Assembly: GCF_001278945.1 (NCBI RefSeq)
Contig: NZ_LGRV01000004.1
Span: 30,249 to 94,248, forward strand
From: Lysinibacillus contaminans
Lineage (GTDB): Bacteria > Bacillota > Bacilli > Bacillales_A > Planococcaceae
Direction: 5' to 3'
DNA: 64,000 nt
How positions within the stretch are numbered: the stretch's first letter is position 1; every line of letters starts with the position of its first letter. The notes beneath the pieces are model-generated. The model worked only from the letters and a program-made list of their open reading frames with translations. It was not told the origin of the DNA and ran no database searches. Below are positions 55,924 to 64,000 of the stretch, piece after piece. The position numbers were made by a program, and so were the translations under genes.

Positions 55924-56748
55924 TTAGTTATTATTCAATTCTTCCATTTGTTTACGTTGTAATTCAAGTGCATCTTCTACCATACGAGCTTGTTCCGCCA
56001 CACGCTCTTCTTTTAAGCGAATCTCTTCTGATTTCAGATACTTTCGATAACCGATTTTTGCAACCCAAACACTAAATTCATAGAGTACGAACATTGGCAC
56101 AGTTACGATTAAATGACTGATTAAATCTGGTGGTGTAATCATCGCTGCTAATACAAAAAGACCAAAGTAAGCATATTTTCTATACTTCACCATTATCTGT
56201 GGATTTAAAATACCCAGGCGTGCAAAGAATAGTAGAATAATCGGCAACTGAAATATAAATCCAAAAGGCAAAGTTATTTGAAATAAAAATGAAAAATACT
56301 CATTAATCCCGATTTCTAGTTCTACATTTAATCGAGCAGATAAATCTATCATGAAGTTTAATACGTAAGGAAATAGTAAAAAATAAGAAAAAGTAATACC
56401 AGCTATAAACAAAATAAATGCATATGGAATATAGCTTAATGTAGCTTTACGCTCTTTTTCATATAGCCCTGGTGTAACAAATGCCCATAGCTGATACAGA
56501 ATAAGTGGTGATGTAAGTAACAAAGCAATATAAAAAATCATTTGAAAATAAATTTTTATAGAATCAGTGACTCTGAATGCGTTTAATTCAAGGCTTTGTG
56601 CAGTATCACTTCTTTGTAGGAAGTGTATAAGTGGCTCTGCCAAAAAAAATCCGCCTGCAATCGCAATAACAAAGAAAACGACTACGAAGTAAAGTCGTTT
56701 CCTTAATTCTTCTATATGTTCAATGACAGTTTGGTTGTTTGAATTCAT
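55924..56748 (-). CDS. tatC: Twin-arginine translocase subunit TatC
   Basis: A 274-aa membrane protein with six hydrophobic segments. The N-terminal HIEELRKRL and the loop LYQLWAFVTPGLYEKERK (about 95-112), with the essential Glu, are TatC signatures. It recognises twin-arginine signal peptides and forms the translocase with TatA, which is encoded 18 nt upstream. The start is ATG 56748 with GAAGGAAG at 8 nt. The C-terminus ends in a charged coiled segment. Two-gene tatA-tatC units are the usual minimal Tat systems of bacilli. Confidence 0.95.
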   Translation of the reverse strand: MNSNNQTVIEHIEELRKRLYFVVVFFVIAIAGGFFLAEPLIHFLQRSDTAQSLELNAFRVTDSIKIYFQMIFYIALLLTSPLILYQLWAFVTPGLYEKERKATLSYIPYAFILFIAGITFSYFLLFPYVLNFMIDLSARLNVELEIGINEYFSFLFQITLPFGFIFQLPIILLFFARLGILNPQIMVKYRKYAYFGLFVLAAMITPPDLISHLIVTVPMFVLYEFSVWVAKIGYRKYLKSEEIRLKEERVAEQARMVEDALELQRKQMEELNNN

Positions 56749-56766
56749 ATTAGAGACTTCCTTCAA

Positions 56767-56961
56767 TTACTTATCATCGTTTTTTACTTCGATGACTTTC
56801 TTTTTATCATCATCATCATCGTCAGCTAAACCTTTAGTAGCGTTTTTGAACTCTCGAAGTGTAGATCCCATCGCTTTACCTAGCTCTGGTAACTTCTTAG
56901 GTCCAAAAATCAAGATCGCCACAATACCGATAATGATTAGGCTCATAGGACCAATACCCAT
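56767..56961 (-). CDS. tatA: Twin-arginine translocase subunit TatA
   Basis: A 64-aa single-span protein. An N-terminal membrane helix ([22 protein letters not shown], about 6-27) is followed by an amphipathic helix [17 protein letters not shown] and a very acidic Asp/Lys tail. The [10 protein letters not shown] hinge is diagnostic. It polymerises to form the Tat channel. ATG 56961 has GGAGG 8 nt upstream; an in-frame GTG at 56970 overlaps that site. It is first in the operon with tatC. Confidence 0.95.
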   Translation of the reverse strand: MGIGPMSLIIIGIVAILIFGPKKLPELGKAMGSTLREFKNATKGLADDDDDDKKKVIEVKNDDK

Positions 56962-57111
56962 TACAGCCACCTCCTCTTATTTCCTTCATTCTACAGCAAA
57001 TTATACCATTTTACTAACTAATTATATGTGAATTTTTTTCATCTAGATGTCAGTTACTTGAAAAAATAGTACAGTTATTTAAGTAAACCTCCAATATACT
57101 ATGTAATCCAC

Positions 57112-57747
57112 TTAGTTTTCTTGATTACGAATTAAATAAATTAATGCCTGTAACTCTACCGACAAATCAATTGTTAATAGCTGCATAGAATCGGGTACCG
57201 TGATACGCTCTGGCGTAAAATTCAATATGCCCTTTGCCTTCATCGCCGCAAGTCTATCTGCTGTCTTTTGTGCGGAACGTGATGACACTGTTAAAATGGC
57301 AAGCTCTGCGCCGTATTCTGCATATTTTTCCTCTAGTAAATCTGGATGATATACAGGAATATTGCTAATCATTTTGCCTTCTTTTGGTGCTTTAGAGTCA
57401 AATGCAACAACTATATGAGTATTATGATTTTTTTGAAAATTATATTTAAGTAAAGCATTCCCTAAGTTCCCGACACCGATTAACGCTACTTTTGTCGTTT
57501 CATGCTGGTCGAGTGTTTGACTGAAAAATGTAAGTAAATGCTGTACATCATAACCGTAACCTTTTTTACCAAGCGCACCAAAGTAAGAAAAATCTCTTCG
57601 AATTGTTGCAGAATCAATTTTCATCGCTTCACTCAATTCTTTCGACGAAATCCGTTCCTTGCCTTCTTGTGCGAAGTTTTGAATAAATCGATAGTAAAGA
57701 GGAAGTCTTTTTGTTGTGGCTTGTGGAATTTTTACTTCTTGTTTCAA
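57112..57747 (-). CDS. rex: Redox-sensing transcriptional repressor Rex
   Basis: A 211-aa protein. The N-terminal winged helix (about 1-80) has [50 protein letters not shown] and the Rossmann domain has [14 protein letters not shown] (about 85-98). Rex binds DNA when NADH/NAD+ is low and leaves it when NADH rises, and so controls fermentative and respiratory genes. The start is TTG 57747 behind GGAGGAG. The same gene order, rex next to tat and groESL, is found in B. subtilis. No clear Rex operator was identified in the window. Confidence 0.95.
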   Translation of the reverse strand: MKQEVKIPQATTKRLPLYYRFIQNFAQEGKERISSKELSEAMKIDSATIRRDFSYFGALGKKGYGYDVQHLLTFFSQTLDQHETTKVALIGVGNLGNALLKYNFQKNHNTHIVVAFDSKAPKEGKMISNIPVYHPDLLEEKYAEYGAELAILTVSSRSAQKTADRLAAMKAKGILNFTPERITVPDSMQLLTIDLSVELQALIYLIRNQEN

Positions 57748-57945
57748 ACTTGCTCCTCCTTAAAAAACATCAAATTCGCCTTGGCGCTTTTCTAGTCTCC
57801 ATTTCAATTCACAAAATCAGTGACATACGCCGCTAGCTAAAGGTAAATCGTTTCAATCTTACATGACAGCTAGGAATAAGTAAAGCACTGACATTGCAAG
57901 CAAATCTCTCATCCAGTACACTAATAAAGAATTGAGGTGTCACGA

Positions 57946-59889
57946 ATGATTGTATTACAAGTCAATCAACTATATAAATCCTTTATTGCAGATGAAATTT
58001 TAAGTGGCGTAAAACTAGAAGTTCAACACCGTGATCGCGTGGCATTAGTAGGGCGCAACGGTGCTGGTAAGTCCACTTTACTAAAAATCATTGCCGGTCA
58101 AATGTCATATGATTCAGGCGATATTATCATTCCAAAAGGTGTGCGAATTGGTTATTTAGAGCAACATGCCGGCCTAAATTCGACATTAACGATTTGGGAC
58201 GAAATGATGACAATTTTCGAACCTCTTCGTGCACAAGAAAAATTGCTACGGTCATTAGAACAACAAATGGCAGATCCAGCGGTTTATGAGCAAGCAGAGC
58301 TGTATGCAAAAATCATGTCCGAATATGACCAACTACAGCATGATTTTAAAGATGCTGGTGGCTATCAATATGAATCCGATACCCGCTCCGTCCTTCACGG
58401 TATGCAGTTCTTCCCAGAAGACTATGACAAGGCGATTAGCTCGCTTTCCGGGGGGCAACGTACGCGCCTTGCGTTAGCAAAGCTTCTATTAAGTAAGCCC
58501 GATTTACTTATCCTCGATGAACCGACTAACCACTTAGATATTGAAACGCTATCTTGGTTAGAAACTTATTTAAAAAGTTATGAAGGCGCAATTTTAATCG
58601 TTTCCCATGACCGCTACTTTTTAGATCAGGTCGTGTCGATTGTCTACGAGGTGTCTCGCCATCGTGTTACAAAATATCCGGGTAACTACAGCGCCTATTT
58701 AGATGAAAAGGCGAAAAACTACGAGCGTGATATGAAGATGTTCGAGCGTCAGCAAGATGAAAAGTCAAAGTTGGAAGATTTCATTCAAAAAAATATTGCT
58801 CGTGCCTCGACAACAAAGATGGCACAAAGTCGTCGTAAAATGCTCGAACGTACAGAATGGATGGACTCTCCTGATGGCGATGAAAAATCAGCAAACTTTG
58901 GCTTCGCGATTGATCGTCCAAGTGGGAATGATGTACTTTCTATTGATGGATTAGCTGTTGGTTATGGGGATAAACAAATTTCTACTGGTATTACATTACG
59001 TACATTCCGTGAAGATCGTATAGCGCTCGTTGGTCCTAACGGTGTCGGCAAATCGACACTACTGAAAACAATCGTGAAGGACTTACCTGCACTAGCTGGT
59101 GAAATTCGCTACGGTACCAATGTACAAATTGGTTATTACGACCAAGAACAAGCAAAGCTCTCTAGCAATAAAAGCGTATTAAAAGAGTTATGGGATGAAT
59201 GGCCTTTAATGAACGAAAAGGATATTCGAACTGTACTTGGCCGCTTTTTATTTAGTGGTGAAGATGTTGATAAAACGGTGAATTCGTTATCCGGCGGTGA
59301 GAGAGCACGTCTTGCACTTGCTAAATTAATGATGCAAAAGGCAAACTTCCTTATTCTCGATGAGCCGACCAACCATTTAGACTTAGATAGCAAGGAAGTG
59401 TTAGAAAATGCGCTTATTGATTATCCGGGTACGCTACTATTCGTATCACATGACCGTTACTTCATTAACCGCATCGCAACGAAAGTTATTGAGCTATCCG
59501 GCGATGGTTCGTTTGAGTATTTAGGCGATTACGATTATTACCTTGAGAAAAAACAAGAACTTTTAGAAATTGCGCAAATGAAAGCCGCATCTCAGCCTCA
59601 TGCACAAGCATCAGTATCTGAAAAAGCTTCTACTTCTAAAATCGATAAAGAGGCGAAAAAGCGCGAACGCCAAATCCGTCGTTCAATTGAAGAGTTAGAA
59701 AGTAACATGCAAGCTGTTGATGTTGAAATTGCTCGTTTAGAAGAAGCACTCTGCGATCCTGAGATTTTTGCAGATCATGAAAAAATCTCACAATTGCAAG
59801 GTGAATTAGACACCGTGAAAGAGCAGCATGAGCTACTTGAAATGGAATGGCTTGAACTCAATGAAGAACTCGAGAATATTATTGTATAA
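57946..59889 (+). CDS. ydiF: ABC-F family ATPase (YdiF-like)
   Basis: A 647-aa soluble twin ATPase without membrane domain. NBD1 has Walker A GRNGAGKSTLL and LSGGQRTRLALAKLLL; the inter-domain P-site linker (about 245-305) has the helical RQQDEKSKLEDFIQ; NBD2 has GPNGVGKSTLL and LSGGERARLALAKLM. A basic and acidic coiled-coil tail (about 550-647) follows. ABC-F proteins act on the ribosome, as antibiotic-resistance or translation factors; the specific role here is unknown. ATG 57946 is preceded by GAGGTG at 6 nt. Confidence 0.93.
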   Translation: MIVLQVNQLYKSFIADEILSGVKLEVQHRDRVALVGRNGAGKSTLLKIIAGQMSYDSGDIIIPKGVRIGYLEQHAGLNSTLTIWDEMMTIFEPLRAQEKLLRSLEQQMADPAVYEQAELYAKIMSEYDQLQHDFKDAGGYQYESDTRSVLHGMQFFPEDYDKAISSLSGGQRTRLALAKLLLSKPDLLILDEPTNHLDIETLSWLETYLKSYEGAILIVSHDRYFLDQVVSIVYEVSRHRVTKYPGNYSAYLDEKAKNYERDMKMFERQQDEKSKLEDFIQKNIARASTTKMAQSRRKMLERTEWMDSPDGDEKSANFGFAIDRPSGNDVLSIDGLAVGYGDKQISTGITLRTFREDRIALVGPNGVGKSTLLKTIVKDLPALAGEIRYGTNVQIGYYDQEQAKLSSNKSVLKELWDEWPLMNEKDIRTVLGRFLFSGEDVDKTVNSLSGGERARLALAKLMMQKANFLILDEPTNHLDLDSKEVLENALIDYPGTLLFVSHDRYFINRIATKVIELSGDGSFEYLGDYDYYLEKKQELLEIAQMKAASQPHAQASVSEKASTSKIDKEAKKRERQIRRSIEELESNMQAVDVEIARLEEALCDPEIFADHEKISQLQGELDTVKEQHELLEMEWLELNEELENIIV

Positions 59890-59897
59890 CATCTTGT

Positions 59898-59929
59898 AAA
59901 ACCATGTGCCCTGTCACATGGTTTTTTCT
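59898..59929 (+). terminator. Terminator of ydiF
   Basis: The 11-bp stem AAAACCATGTG / CACATGGTTTT, with loop CCCTGT, is followed by TTCTTT. Confidence 0.92.
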
Positions 59930-59995
59930 TTACTCACTCTATTTTTTCGTATATATTGGTCAAGTACTATTTTTCGACAAAAAATGCCCACAATT

Positions 59996-60207
59996 TTATA
60001 CACACTATGAAGCTAGTAATACCAACATATCAACAGACTTTTCCACACTGTCCACAATTCCAAAAAAATTATCCCACCATTTATTGTGTAAAACTAACCA
60101 CTATATGTAGAATAATCACAACTTATACACAAGTTATCCACAGTTTGTGCATAAGTACGGATGTTCGCTGTTTTATTCGAGATTCAGTTTGTGTTAGCTG
60201 TGGATAA
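59996..60207. promoter_or_regulatory. DnaA-box cluster
   Basis: Within 212 nt of gene-free sequence there are two perfect TTATCCACA boxes (60134-60142 plus; 60199-60207 minus), two TTATACACA (59996-60004, 60123-60131), one TTATGCACA on the minus strand (60146-60154) and a TTTTCCACA (60039-60047). They lie between the converging ydiF and tsaD genes, so they do not serve a local promoter. As I recall, DnaA ChIP work in B. subtilis listed a bound site at gcp (tsaD), the same place. The rest of 59930-60340 is AT-rich and shows no gene. Confidence 0.8.
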
Positions 60208-60303
60208 TTATTCTGAAAAATATGTCACTTTTTATTTTCTTTTGCGAGACATCTATTTTCGTAATTTTCTATTTATTTTAATTAATTTTGTTTTTGTACA
60301 AAA

Positions 60304-60340
60304 ACAAAAGGTATGGCTTTTTTGTAAGCCATACCTTTTC
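60304..60340 (-). terminator. Terminator of the t6A operon
   Basis: The stem AAAAGGTATGGCTT / AAGCCATACCTTTT is followed on the minus strand by TGTTTTTGTAC. Confidence 0.9.
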
Positions 60341-61357
60341 TTATACCCAAGATTTTAATTCCATTCCAGGTCGTCCATTCATCGTTAAATCGCTACGAAC
60401 ACCTGCCTCAAACATAGGTGTTGCCACCGCACCAATCATTGCTGCATTATCTGTACATAATTTTAATGGAGGTACGTAAAATGGAATGCCTTCCGCCTCA
60501 AATGTTGCCTCTAGAGACGAGCGTAGACCTTTATTGGCTGCTACACCGCCTGCTGCAATGACTTGTTTAACTTTAAATTCACGAGCAGCACGCACGGTTT
60601 TAGCTGTTAAAACTTCGACAACACTGTCTTGGAAGCCTTTCGCCACAGCTTTTGGTGAAATTTCTTCACCACGTTGATCCATATTATGCTTGTAGTTAAT
60701 GACTGCTGATTTTAAGCCACTAAAACTAAAATCATAGGAATCTTCCTCAAGCCATACGCGAGGAAACGCAACCGCTTCATCACTTTCATGGGCTAGCTTG
60801 TCAATTCGTGGCCCGCCTGGATATGGTAAGCCTAGTACACGCGCCACTTTATCGTACGCCTCACCTGCTGCATCATCTCGAGTTTCACCAATGACCTCAA
60901 ATGAGCCATGTTCCTTCATATAGACAAGCTCTGTATGTCCGCCTGACACGACTAATGCTAGTAATGGAAACTCCATTGGCTGCACAAGAGCATTGGCATA
61001 AATATGACCAGCAATATGATGTACTCCTAAAATCGGTAAATTATTCGCAAATGCAAAGGCCTTTGCCGCGTTAATACCGATTAACAGTGCCCCAACAAGT
61101 CCTGGACCCTCTGTAACTGCAACCGCATCTAAATCCTGTGGCGTCATATTTGCCTGTGTTAGAGCCTCTTCAATCACAACTGTAATTTGTTCAACATGAT
61201 GACGAGACGCAATTTCTGGTACAACACCACCAAATCGTTTATGACTCTCGATTTGTGAAGCCACAACATTCGAAACAATTTTTGAACCATTTCGAATAAT
61301 CGCTGCGGCTGTTTCATCACAACTTGATTCAATAGCTAAAATAATTCGATTTTCCAT
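60341..61357 (-). CDS. tsaD: tRNA t6A transferase TsaD (Gcp)
   Basis: A 338-aa ASKHA-fold protein that transfers threonylcarbamoyl to A37 of ANN-decoding tRNAs. The metal site HHIAGH (about 110-115) and the nucleotide motifs [21 protein letters not shown] and [12 protein letters not shown] are present. It acts with TsaB, TsaE and, elsewhere in the genome, TsaC/YwlC. ATG 61357 overlaps the stop of rimI by 1 nt (TAATG). It is last in the operon tsaE-tsaB-rimI-tsaD. Confidence 0.97.
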   Translation of the reverse strand: MENRIILAIESSCDETAAAIIRNGSKIVSNVVASQIESHKRFGGVVPEIASRHHVEQITVVIEEALTQANMTPQDLDAVAVTEGPGLVGALLIGINAAKAFAFANNLPILGVHHIAGHIYANALVQPMEFPLLALVVSGGHTELVYMKEHGSFEVIGETRDDAAGEAYDKVARVLGLPYPGGPRIDKLAHESDEAVAFPRVWLEEDSYDFSFSGLKSAVINYKHNMDQRGEEISPKAVAKGFQDSVVEVLTAKTVRAAREFKVKQVIAAGGVAANKGLRSSLEATFEAEGIPFYVPPLKLCTDNAAMIGAVATPMFEAGVRSDLTMNGRPGMELKSWV

Positions 61358-61809
61358 TATAAATTCACCCACATGACAAGAGCGTCCTCCCCGTTATCTG
61401 TATAATAGCCTTTGCGTATACCGCCGTCTTGGAAGGCAAGTTTTCTGTAGAGATTTTGTGCCACACTATTCGTTACACGTACCTCTAAGCTCATGACGTC
61501 CATTGCATGCTCACGTGCAATACGCATCGCCTCTCGCATTAATCCTTCACCAATCCCGCGACCTCGCGCAGCATCTGTTACTGCCACATTCGTAATTTGG
61601 GCCGCATCGATGACCATCCACATGCCACAAAAGCCAATTATACTTTCATTCTCATCTACTGCTATCAAATAATATGCATATTGATTTTCATGCATTTCAT
61701 AGTAAAAAGAATCGAGTGTCCACGGCGTAGGAAATGTAGCAAGTTCAATGGCATAAACAGCTTCAACATCGTCGGACGTCATTTTACGATACGTTACCTT
61801 ACTGCTCAT
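61357..61809 (-). CDS. rimI: Ribosomal protein S18-alanine N-acetyltransferase RimI-like
   Basis: A 150-aa GNAT protein. The acetyl-CoA loop [15 protein letters not shown] (about 77-91), the [10 protein letters not shown] substrate region (about 27-36) and the C-terminal [18 protein letters not shown] are typical of RimI. Its fixed place inside the t6A operon agrees with the conserved gene order of Firmicutes. Its start lies 11 nt inside tsaB, so translation is coupled. S18 as the substrate is taken from the family name and was not tested here. Confidence 0.92.
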   Translation of the reverse strand: MSSKVTYRKMTSDDVEAVYAIELATFPTPWTLDSFYYEMHENQYAYYLIAVDENESIIGFCGMWMVIDAAQITNVAVTDAARGRGIGEGLMREAMRIAREHAMDVMSLEVRVTNSVAQNLYRKLAFQDGGIRKGYYTDNGEDALVMWVNL

Positions 61810-62509
61810 TTGCCTTCTCCTTTTGCTCCTTCAGCCAGTTCGCCTCAGCCTCTGCAATACGCTTATATTGTGGCACAAAGTGATGTGTCGCTTCGGTACT
61901 AGGTAGCTCACCCTCACTTGCTAAACGAATCACTTCGCATGCACGTGGTAAATCTGTTGTCATTGGTGCACGATATGCATAGTCGCCAAGTGTTGCTACG
62001 ATTTTTTCCCAAAACACGTCGACATCTGCTCCAACAAATAATACGGGCTCTGCTAGCTCCTGTAAACGCTGTAATAAGCCGTCGATATGATCATGGTAAT
62101 CTTCCACTACGGTTTCCAGTGTTGCCCCTTTATAAACTGCTGTATATACATTGCTACGACGTGCATCAAATAATGGGCAAATGAGACCGTTATGAAGGGA
62201 TACATTCGCTGCTAATACCTTTAAGCTCGATACACCTACTAGTGGTTTTTTCAACGTCCATGCAAGTGTCTTAGCAAGTGTTGCACCGATTCTCACACCT
62301 GTGTATGAGCCAGGTCCCTCTGACACCGCAATGGCATCAATATCAACCGGTTTTAGCCCAGCTTTTGCAAGTATCGCCTCGACTGCTGGCATTGCTCCTG
62401 CAGAATGCGTTAATTTTATATTTTGTACAACCTCTGCCACTACTTTACCATCCTTCACAATTGCGACAGAAAGTGGTGCATTCGCTGTTTCAATTCCTAA
62501 CCAAATCAT
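61799..62509 (-). CDS. tsaB: t6A biosynthesis protein TsaB
   Basis: A 236-aa inactive TsaD paralogue that binds TsaD and TsaE. The N-terminal IWLGIETANAPLSVAIVKDGK, the HSAGAMPAVEAIL, and the conserved SEGPGSYTGVRIG loop (about 64-76) identify it. The metal-binding His pair of TsaD is absent, as expected for TsaB. ATG 62509 overlaps the tsaE stop by 4 nt (ATGA). It is the second gene of the operon. Confidence 0.95.
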   Translation of the reverse strand: MIWLGIETANAPLSVAIVKDGKVVAEVVQNIKLTHSAGAMPAVEAILAKAGLKPVDIDAIAVSEGPGSYTGVRIGATLAKTLAWTLKKPLVGVSSLKVLAANVSLHNGLICPLFDARRSNVYTAVYKGATLETVVEDYHDHIDGLLQRLQELAEPVLFVGADVDVFWEKIVATLGDYAYRAPMTTDLPRACEVIRLASEGELPSTEATHHFVPQYKRIAEAEANWLKEQKEKANEQ

Positions 62510-62955
62510 TTCATTAGCTCCTCACATAATGCCTCATATCGCTTCCCACGAGGCGTTAACACAAATCGTCGTTCGTTCTCCCCAATACGGTAAATCTCAA
62601 TACCTAAACGTTCCTGTGGCAAGTCTTGCTCAATTAAATGCGCCCATTCTACAACTGATACCGCATCTCCGTAAAACAGCTCGTCCCAGCCCAGATCCTC
62701 ATCACTATCTGCTAAACGATATACATCTAAATGATTAAAAGGTAAACGTCCCTCGTACTGTTTGACGATCGTAAATGTCGGGCTATTCACTGTTCTAGTA
62801 ACACCCAATCCTTTTGCCAAAGCCTTCGTAAAGGTTGTTTTTCCTGCACCGAGGTCGCCCTCAAGTGTAATTGTATCCTGTGCTTTTAGTAAATTTGCCA
62901 GTTCCAGTGCAAACTGCTCTGTATCTTCAAGTGAATTCATTATTTTTTCAAACAT
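62506..62955 (-). CDS. tsaE: t6A biosynthesis ATPase TsaE
   Basis: A 149-aa P-loop ATPase. Walker A is LEGDLGAGKTTFTKALAKGLG (here about 33-53, read with its first residues), SPTF follows at about 60, and the Walker-B-like VVEWAHLIE is near 106. It drives turnover of the TsaB-TsaD complex. It is the first gene of the operon. In B. subtilis thiL precedes it, but here a small lipoprotein gene lies upstream. ATG 62955 has GAGAGGAAA upstream; an ATG five codons further in is also possible. Confidence 0.95.
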   Translation of the reverse strand: MFEKIMNSLEDTEQFALELANLLKAQDTITLEGDLGAGKTTFTKALAKGLGVTRTVNSPTFTIVKQYEGRLPFNHLDVYRLADSDEDLGWDELFYGDAVSVVEWAHLIEQDLPQERLGIEIYRIGENERRFVLTPRGKRYEALCEELMK

Positions 62956-63043
62956 TCTCTTTGTTTCCTCTCCTAGCTACATTACCTCTAGTTTACCGAA
63001 ACTAACGCAAATGTTCAAAGCATCCAGTGTTTTTTGAAAAAAT

Positions 63044-63076
63044 AAAACACGTTTTCCTTAAAGGAAAACGTGTTTT
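63044..63076 (-). terminator. Terminator of the small lipoprotein gene
   Basis: A perfect 16-bp stem, AAAACACGTTTTCCTT and its complement, with a 1-nt loop between identical arms, is followed on the minus strand by ATTTTTTC. It can act in both directions, separating this gene from the t6A operon. Confidence 0.9.
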
Positions 63077-63392
63077 ACTTTCTATTTGAATGTCCTTTTA
63101 ATTCCACAACCTCTTTCGAGAGTAGTTGATCATCCTTAAATTCAATGACATATGCCTGTGTCATTAATATTTCATCTCGCCATTGATATCTATTGTTCTG
63201 TATGGCTTCGCCTCCGCCACCTACAATCTCTACAACTTCCAGATAAGACATTCCTTCTTCTAAACTATCGAACTCTTTCTGATTCATATATTTTTGCCAA
63301 TGATATCTATTGTTTTCTTCAATCTCTAAAATTGGATCTCCGCATCCAACTAATGTCATCATGGCAAATAGCAACATGCATAATTTCCGCAT
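63075..63392 (-). CDS. Small lipoprotein, SmpA/OmlA-like or DUF3862-like domain
   Basis: A 105-aa secreted lipoprotein. The signal peptide ends at lipobox LVGC (Cys about 17). The mature part has two similar segments, NNRYHWQKY and NNRYQWRDE, around a helix SLEEGMSYLEVVEIVGGGGE. The short helix followed by GG and a beta strand with Trp is the pattern of SmpA/OmlA or DUF3862 proteins, which often bind envelope components. The function here is unknown. ATG 63392 has GGGGGTGA upstream. The stop overlaps the terminator arm. Confidence 0.7.
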   Translation of the reverse strand: MRKLCMLLFAMMTLVGCGDPILEIEENNRYHWQKYMNQKEFDSLEEGMSYLEVVEIVGGGGEAIQNNRYQWRDEILMTQAYVIEFKDDQLLSKEVVELKGHSNRK

Positions 63393-63488
63393 ATCTTTCA
63401 CCCCCGTACACTTTCTAACTGCTTCTCAAACTGTACCTGAGCTATACATGAAAAAACGCAGATTCTTTAAATTTGGACTTTGCACAAT

Positions 63489-63521
63489 AAAAAAGCCCTT
63501 ATAATAGTTTCCTATTATAAG
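63489..63521 (-). terminator. Terminator after tRNA-Asp
   Basis: The 10-bp stem CTTATAATAG / CTATTATAAG, loop GAAA on the minus strand, is followed by GGGCTTTTTTATTG. Confidence 0.88.
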
Positions 63522-63537
63522 AACTGTATATGCGTAA

Positions 63538-63613
63538 TGGCGGTCCCGACCGGGATCGAACCGGCGATCTCCTGCGTGACAGGCAGGCATGTTAACCGCT
63601 ACACCACGGGACC
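63538..63613 (-). tRNA. tRNA-Asp (anticodon GTC)
   Basis: The minus strand gives a 76-nt cloverleaf with CCA encoded. The acceptor stem is GGTCCCG/CGGGACC, the D arm holds GGTTAA, the anticodon stem is CCTGC/GCAGG with loop CTGTCAC (GTC), and the T arm contains GGTTCGATCC. A terminator follows directly, so it is a single or last tRNA of its transcript. Confidence 0.97.
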
Positions 63614-64000
63614 TCTTTAAGACATATATTAATATAACATAGCTATTATAATTACACAATACTTTTTTTCATTTATTTGAGAAAATAATATAAAAATTTT
63701 TAATCTTCACTTTGAAAACCAAATTTATCCCTACTATTTGTACCGTTTTTTCATTGATTATGCTCTAATTTCCTCTACTCGAAAAAATGCGCTATAGCGC
63801 TCGTTCACATCTGACAGTTTTTCGTGAGCCCTTAGGCGAAAATAAATATTCCACCATGTTCTCCTAAAGGATCAGATCGTGACCTCGGGTATATAGCTAT
63901 TTAACCTAGACGACTATACCTAAGATTATCCACAGGTAATAAATCTATAATTTCCTTAATAACAAAAAAACAGCCAACATATAGTTGACTGTTTCATGTG
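63614..64000. other. Gene-free end of the window
   Basis: 387 nt with no recognisable gene. It contains a perfect 12-bp palindrome GCGCTATAGCGC (63789-63800), one perfect DnaA box TTATCCACA (63926-63934), and a leftward terminator at 63963-63994 (AAACAG-CAAC / GTTG-CTGTTT with a U tract), which should belong to a minus-strand gene beyond the edge. The part before 63780 is AT-rich and may hold the tRNA promoter. Confidence 0.55.

Noticed and set aside
57010..57050. Possible Rex operator (TGTGAA ... TTCATC) upstream of tatA
   Set aside because: Only one half matches the TTGTGAA-type consensus, and the right arm is poor. It is probably chance in AT-rich DNA.
59904..60479. Plus-strand open frames over the DnaA-box region
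   Set aside because: No RBS, unusual Phe/Tyr/His content and overlap with two terminators. The region is better explained as non-coding.
63789..63800. GCGCTATAGCGC palindrome near the window end
   Set aside because: A 12-bp palindrome with no flanking gene or known motif. It could be a binding site, but nothing supports a specific claim.

Overview
The window looks like chromosome from a low-GC, endospore-forming Firmicute of the Lysinibacillus/Planococcaceae type. Supporting signs are purine-rich Shine-Dalgarno sites, frequent TTG and GTG starts, a des-desK-desR cold-membrane operon, an S-box (SAM-I) riboswitch, a CIRCE element before groES, SLH-domain surface proteins, a spore-type LysM/GH18 hydrolase, YdhK and YusW lipoproteins, Rex, and the order tsaE-tsaB-rimI-tsaD next to an ABC-F gene. 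No species can be named from the sequence alone.

Layout. 1-2.9 kb: start of a leftward gene, the FetAB-type metal exporter pair, and proline dehydrogenase. 2.9-7.4 kb (minus strand): an oxidoreductase, the DesR/DesK system with its desaturase, and an acetyltransferase. 7.4-13 kb: methionine cycle operon (YitJ-type homocysteine methyltransferase/MTHFR, then cobalamin-dependent MetH) behind a SAM riboswitch. 13-18.5 kb: HemY/CgoX, HemAT oxygen-sensing chemoreceptor, a coiled-coil protein, a Sel1-repeat protein. 19-25.5 kb: a secreted glycine-rich protein and YxcD-like partner, an SGNH-FN3-SLH surface hydrolase, EndoQ-like PHP nuclease, a 53-aa ORF, a dicarboxylate symporter and DapF. 25.4-28.7 kb: a broken bioY-like gene behind a BirA-like operator, YdhK, and a two-component system. 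28.8-33.7 kb: quinone-stress cluster (FMN reductase, MhqN, MhqO, MhqR) with two near-identical operators, and a sigma-B-type catalase. 34-36.7 kb: YusW lipoprotein and a translationally coupled TOPRIM-like/ABC-ATPase pair that resembles two-gene phage-defence modules. 36.8-42.9 kb: two tandem paralogous YcdB/SLH proteins and a GH18 spore-lytic enzyme that seems to start at AUU. 43-45.4 kb: ECF sigma factor operon with its own promoter. 45.8-46.9 kb: chitin-active LPMO whose third binding module is broken by stops. 47.2-52.9 kb: accessory region built from two decayed, tandemly stacked integrative elements in the 3' end of groEL. 52.8-63.4 kb: groESL, CPBP protease, TatA/TatC, Rex, ABC-F, a DnaA-box cluster, and the t6A operon. 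The window ends with tRNA-Asp and a leftward terminator.

The strongest candidate for an undescribed system is the accretion at groEL. Three copies of a 16-bp core matching the last bases of groEL (52837, 48413, and a diverged copy at 47242) delimit two units. Each unit has a tyrosine-recombinase 3' end at its groEL-proximal side and a conserved block with direct repeats at its distal side. The cargo is an amidohydrolase/MFS operon in one unit and a single SF0329-like gene in the other. The second candidate is the ATPase/TOPRIM pair at 34.6-36.7 kb.
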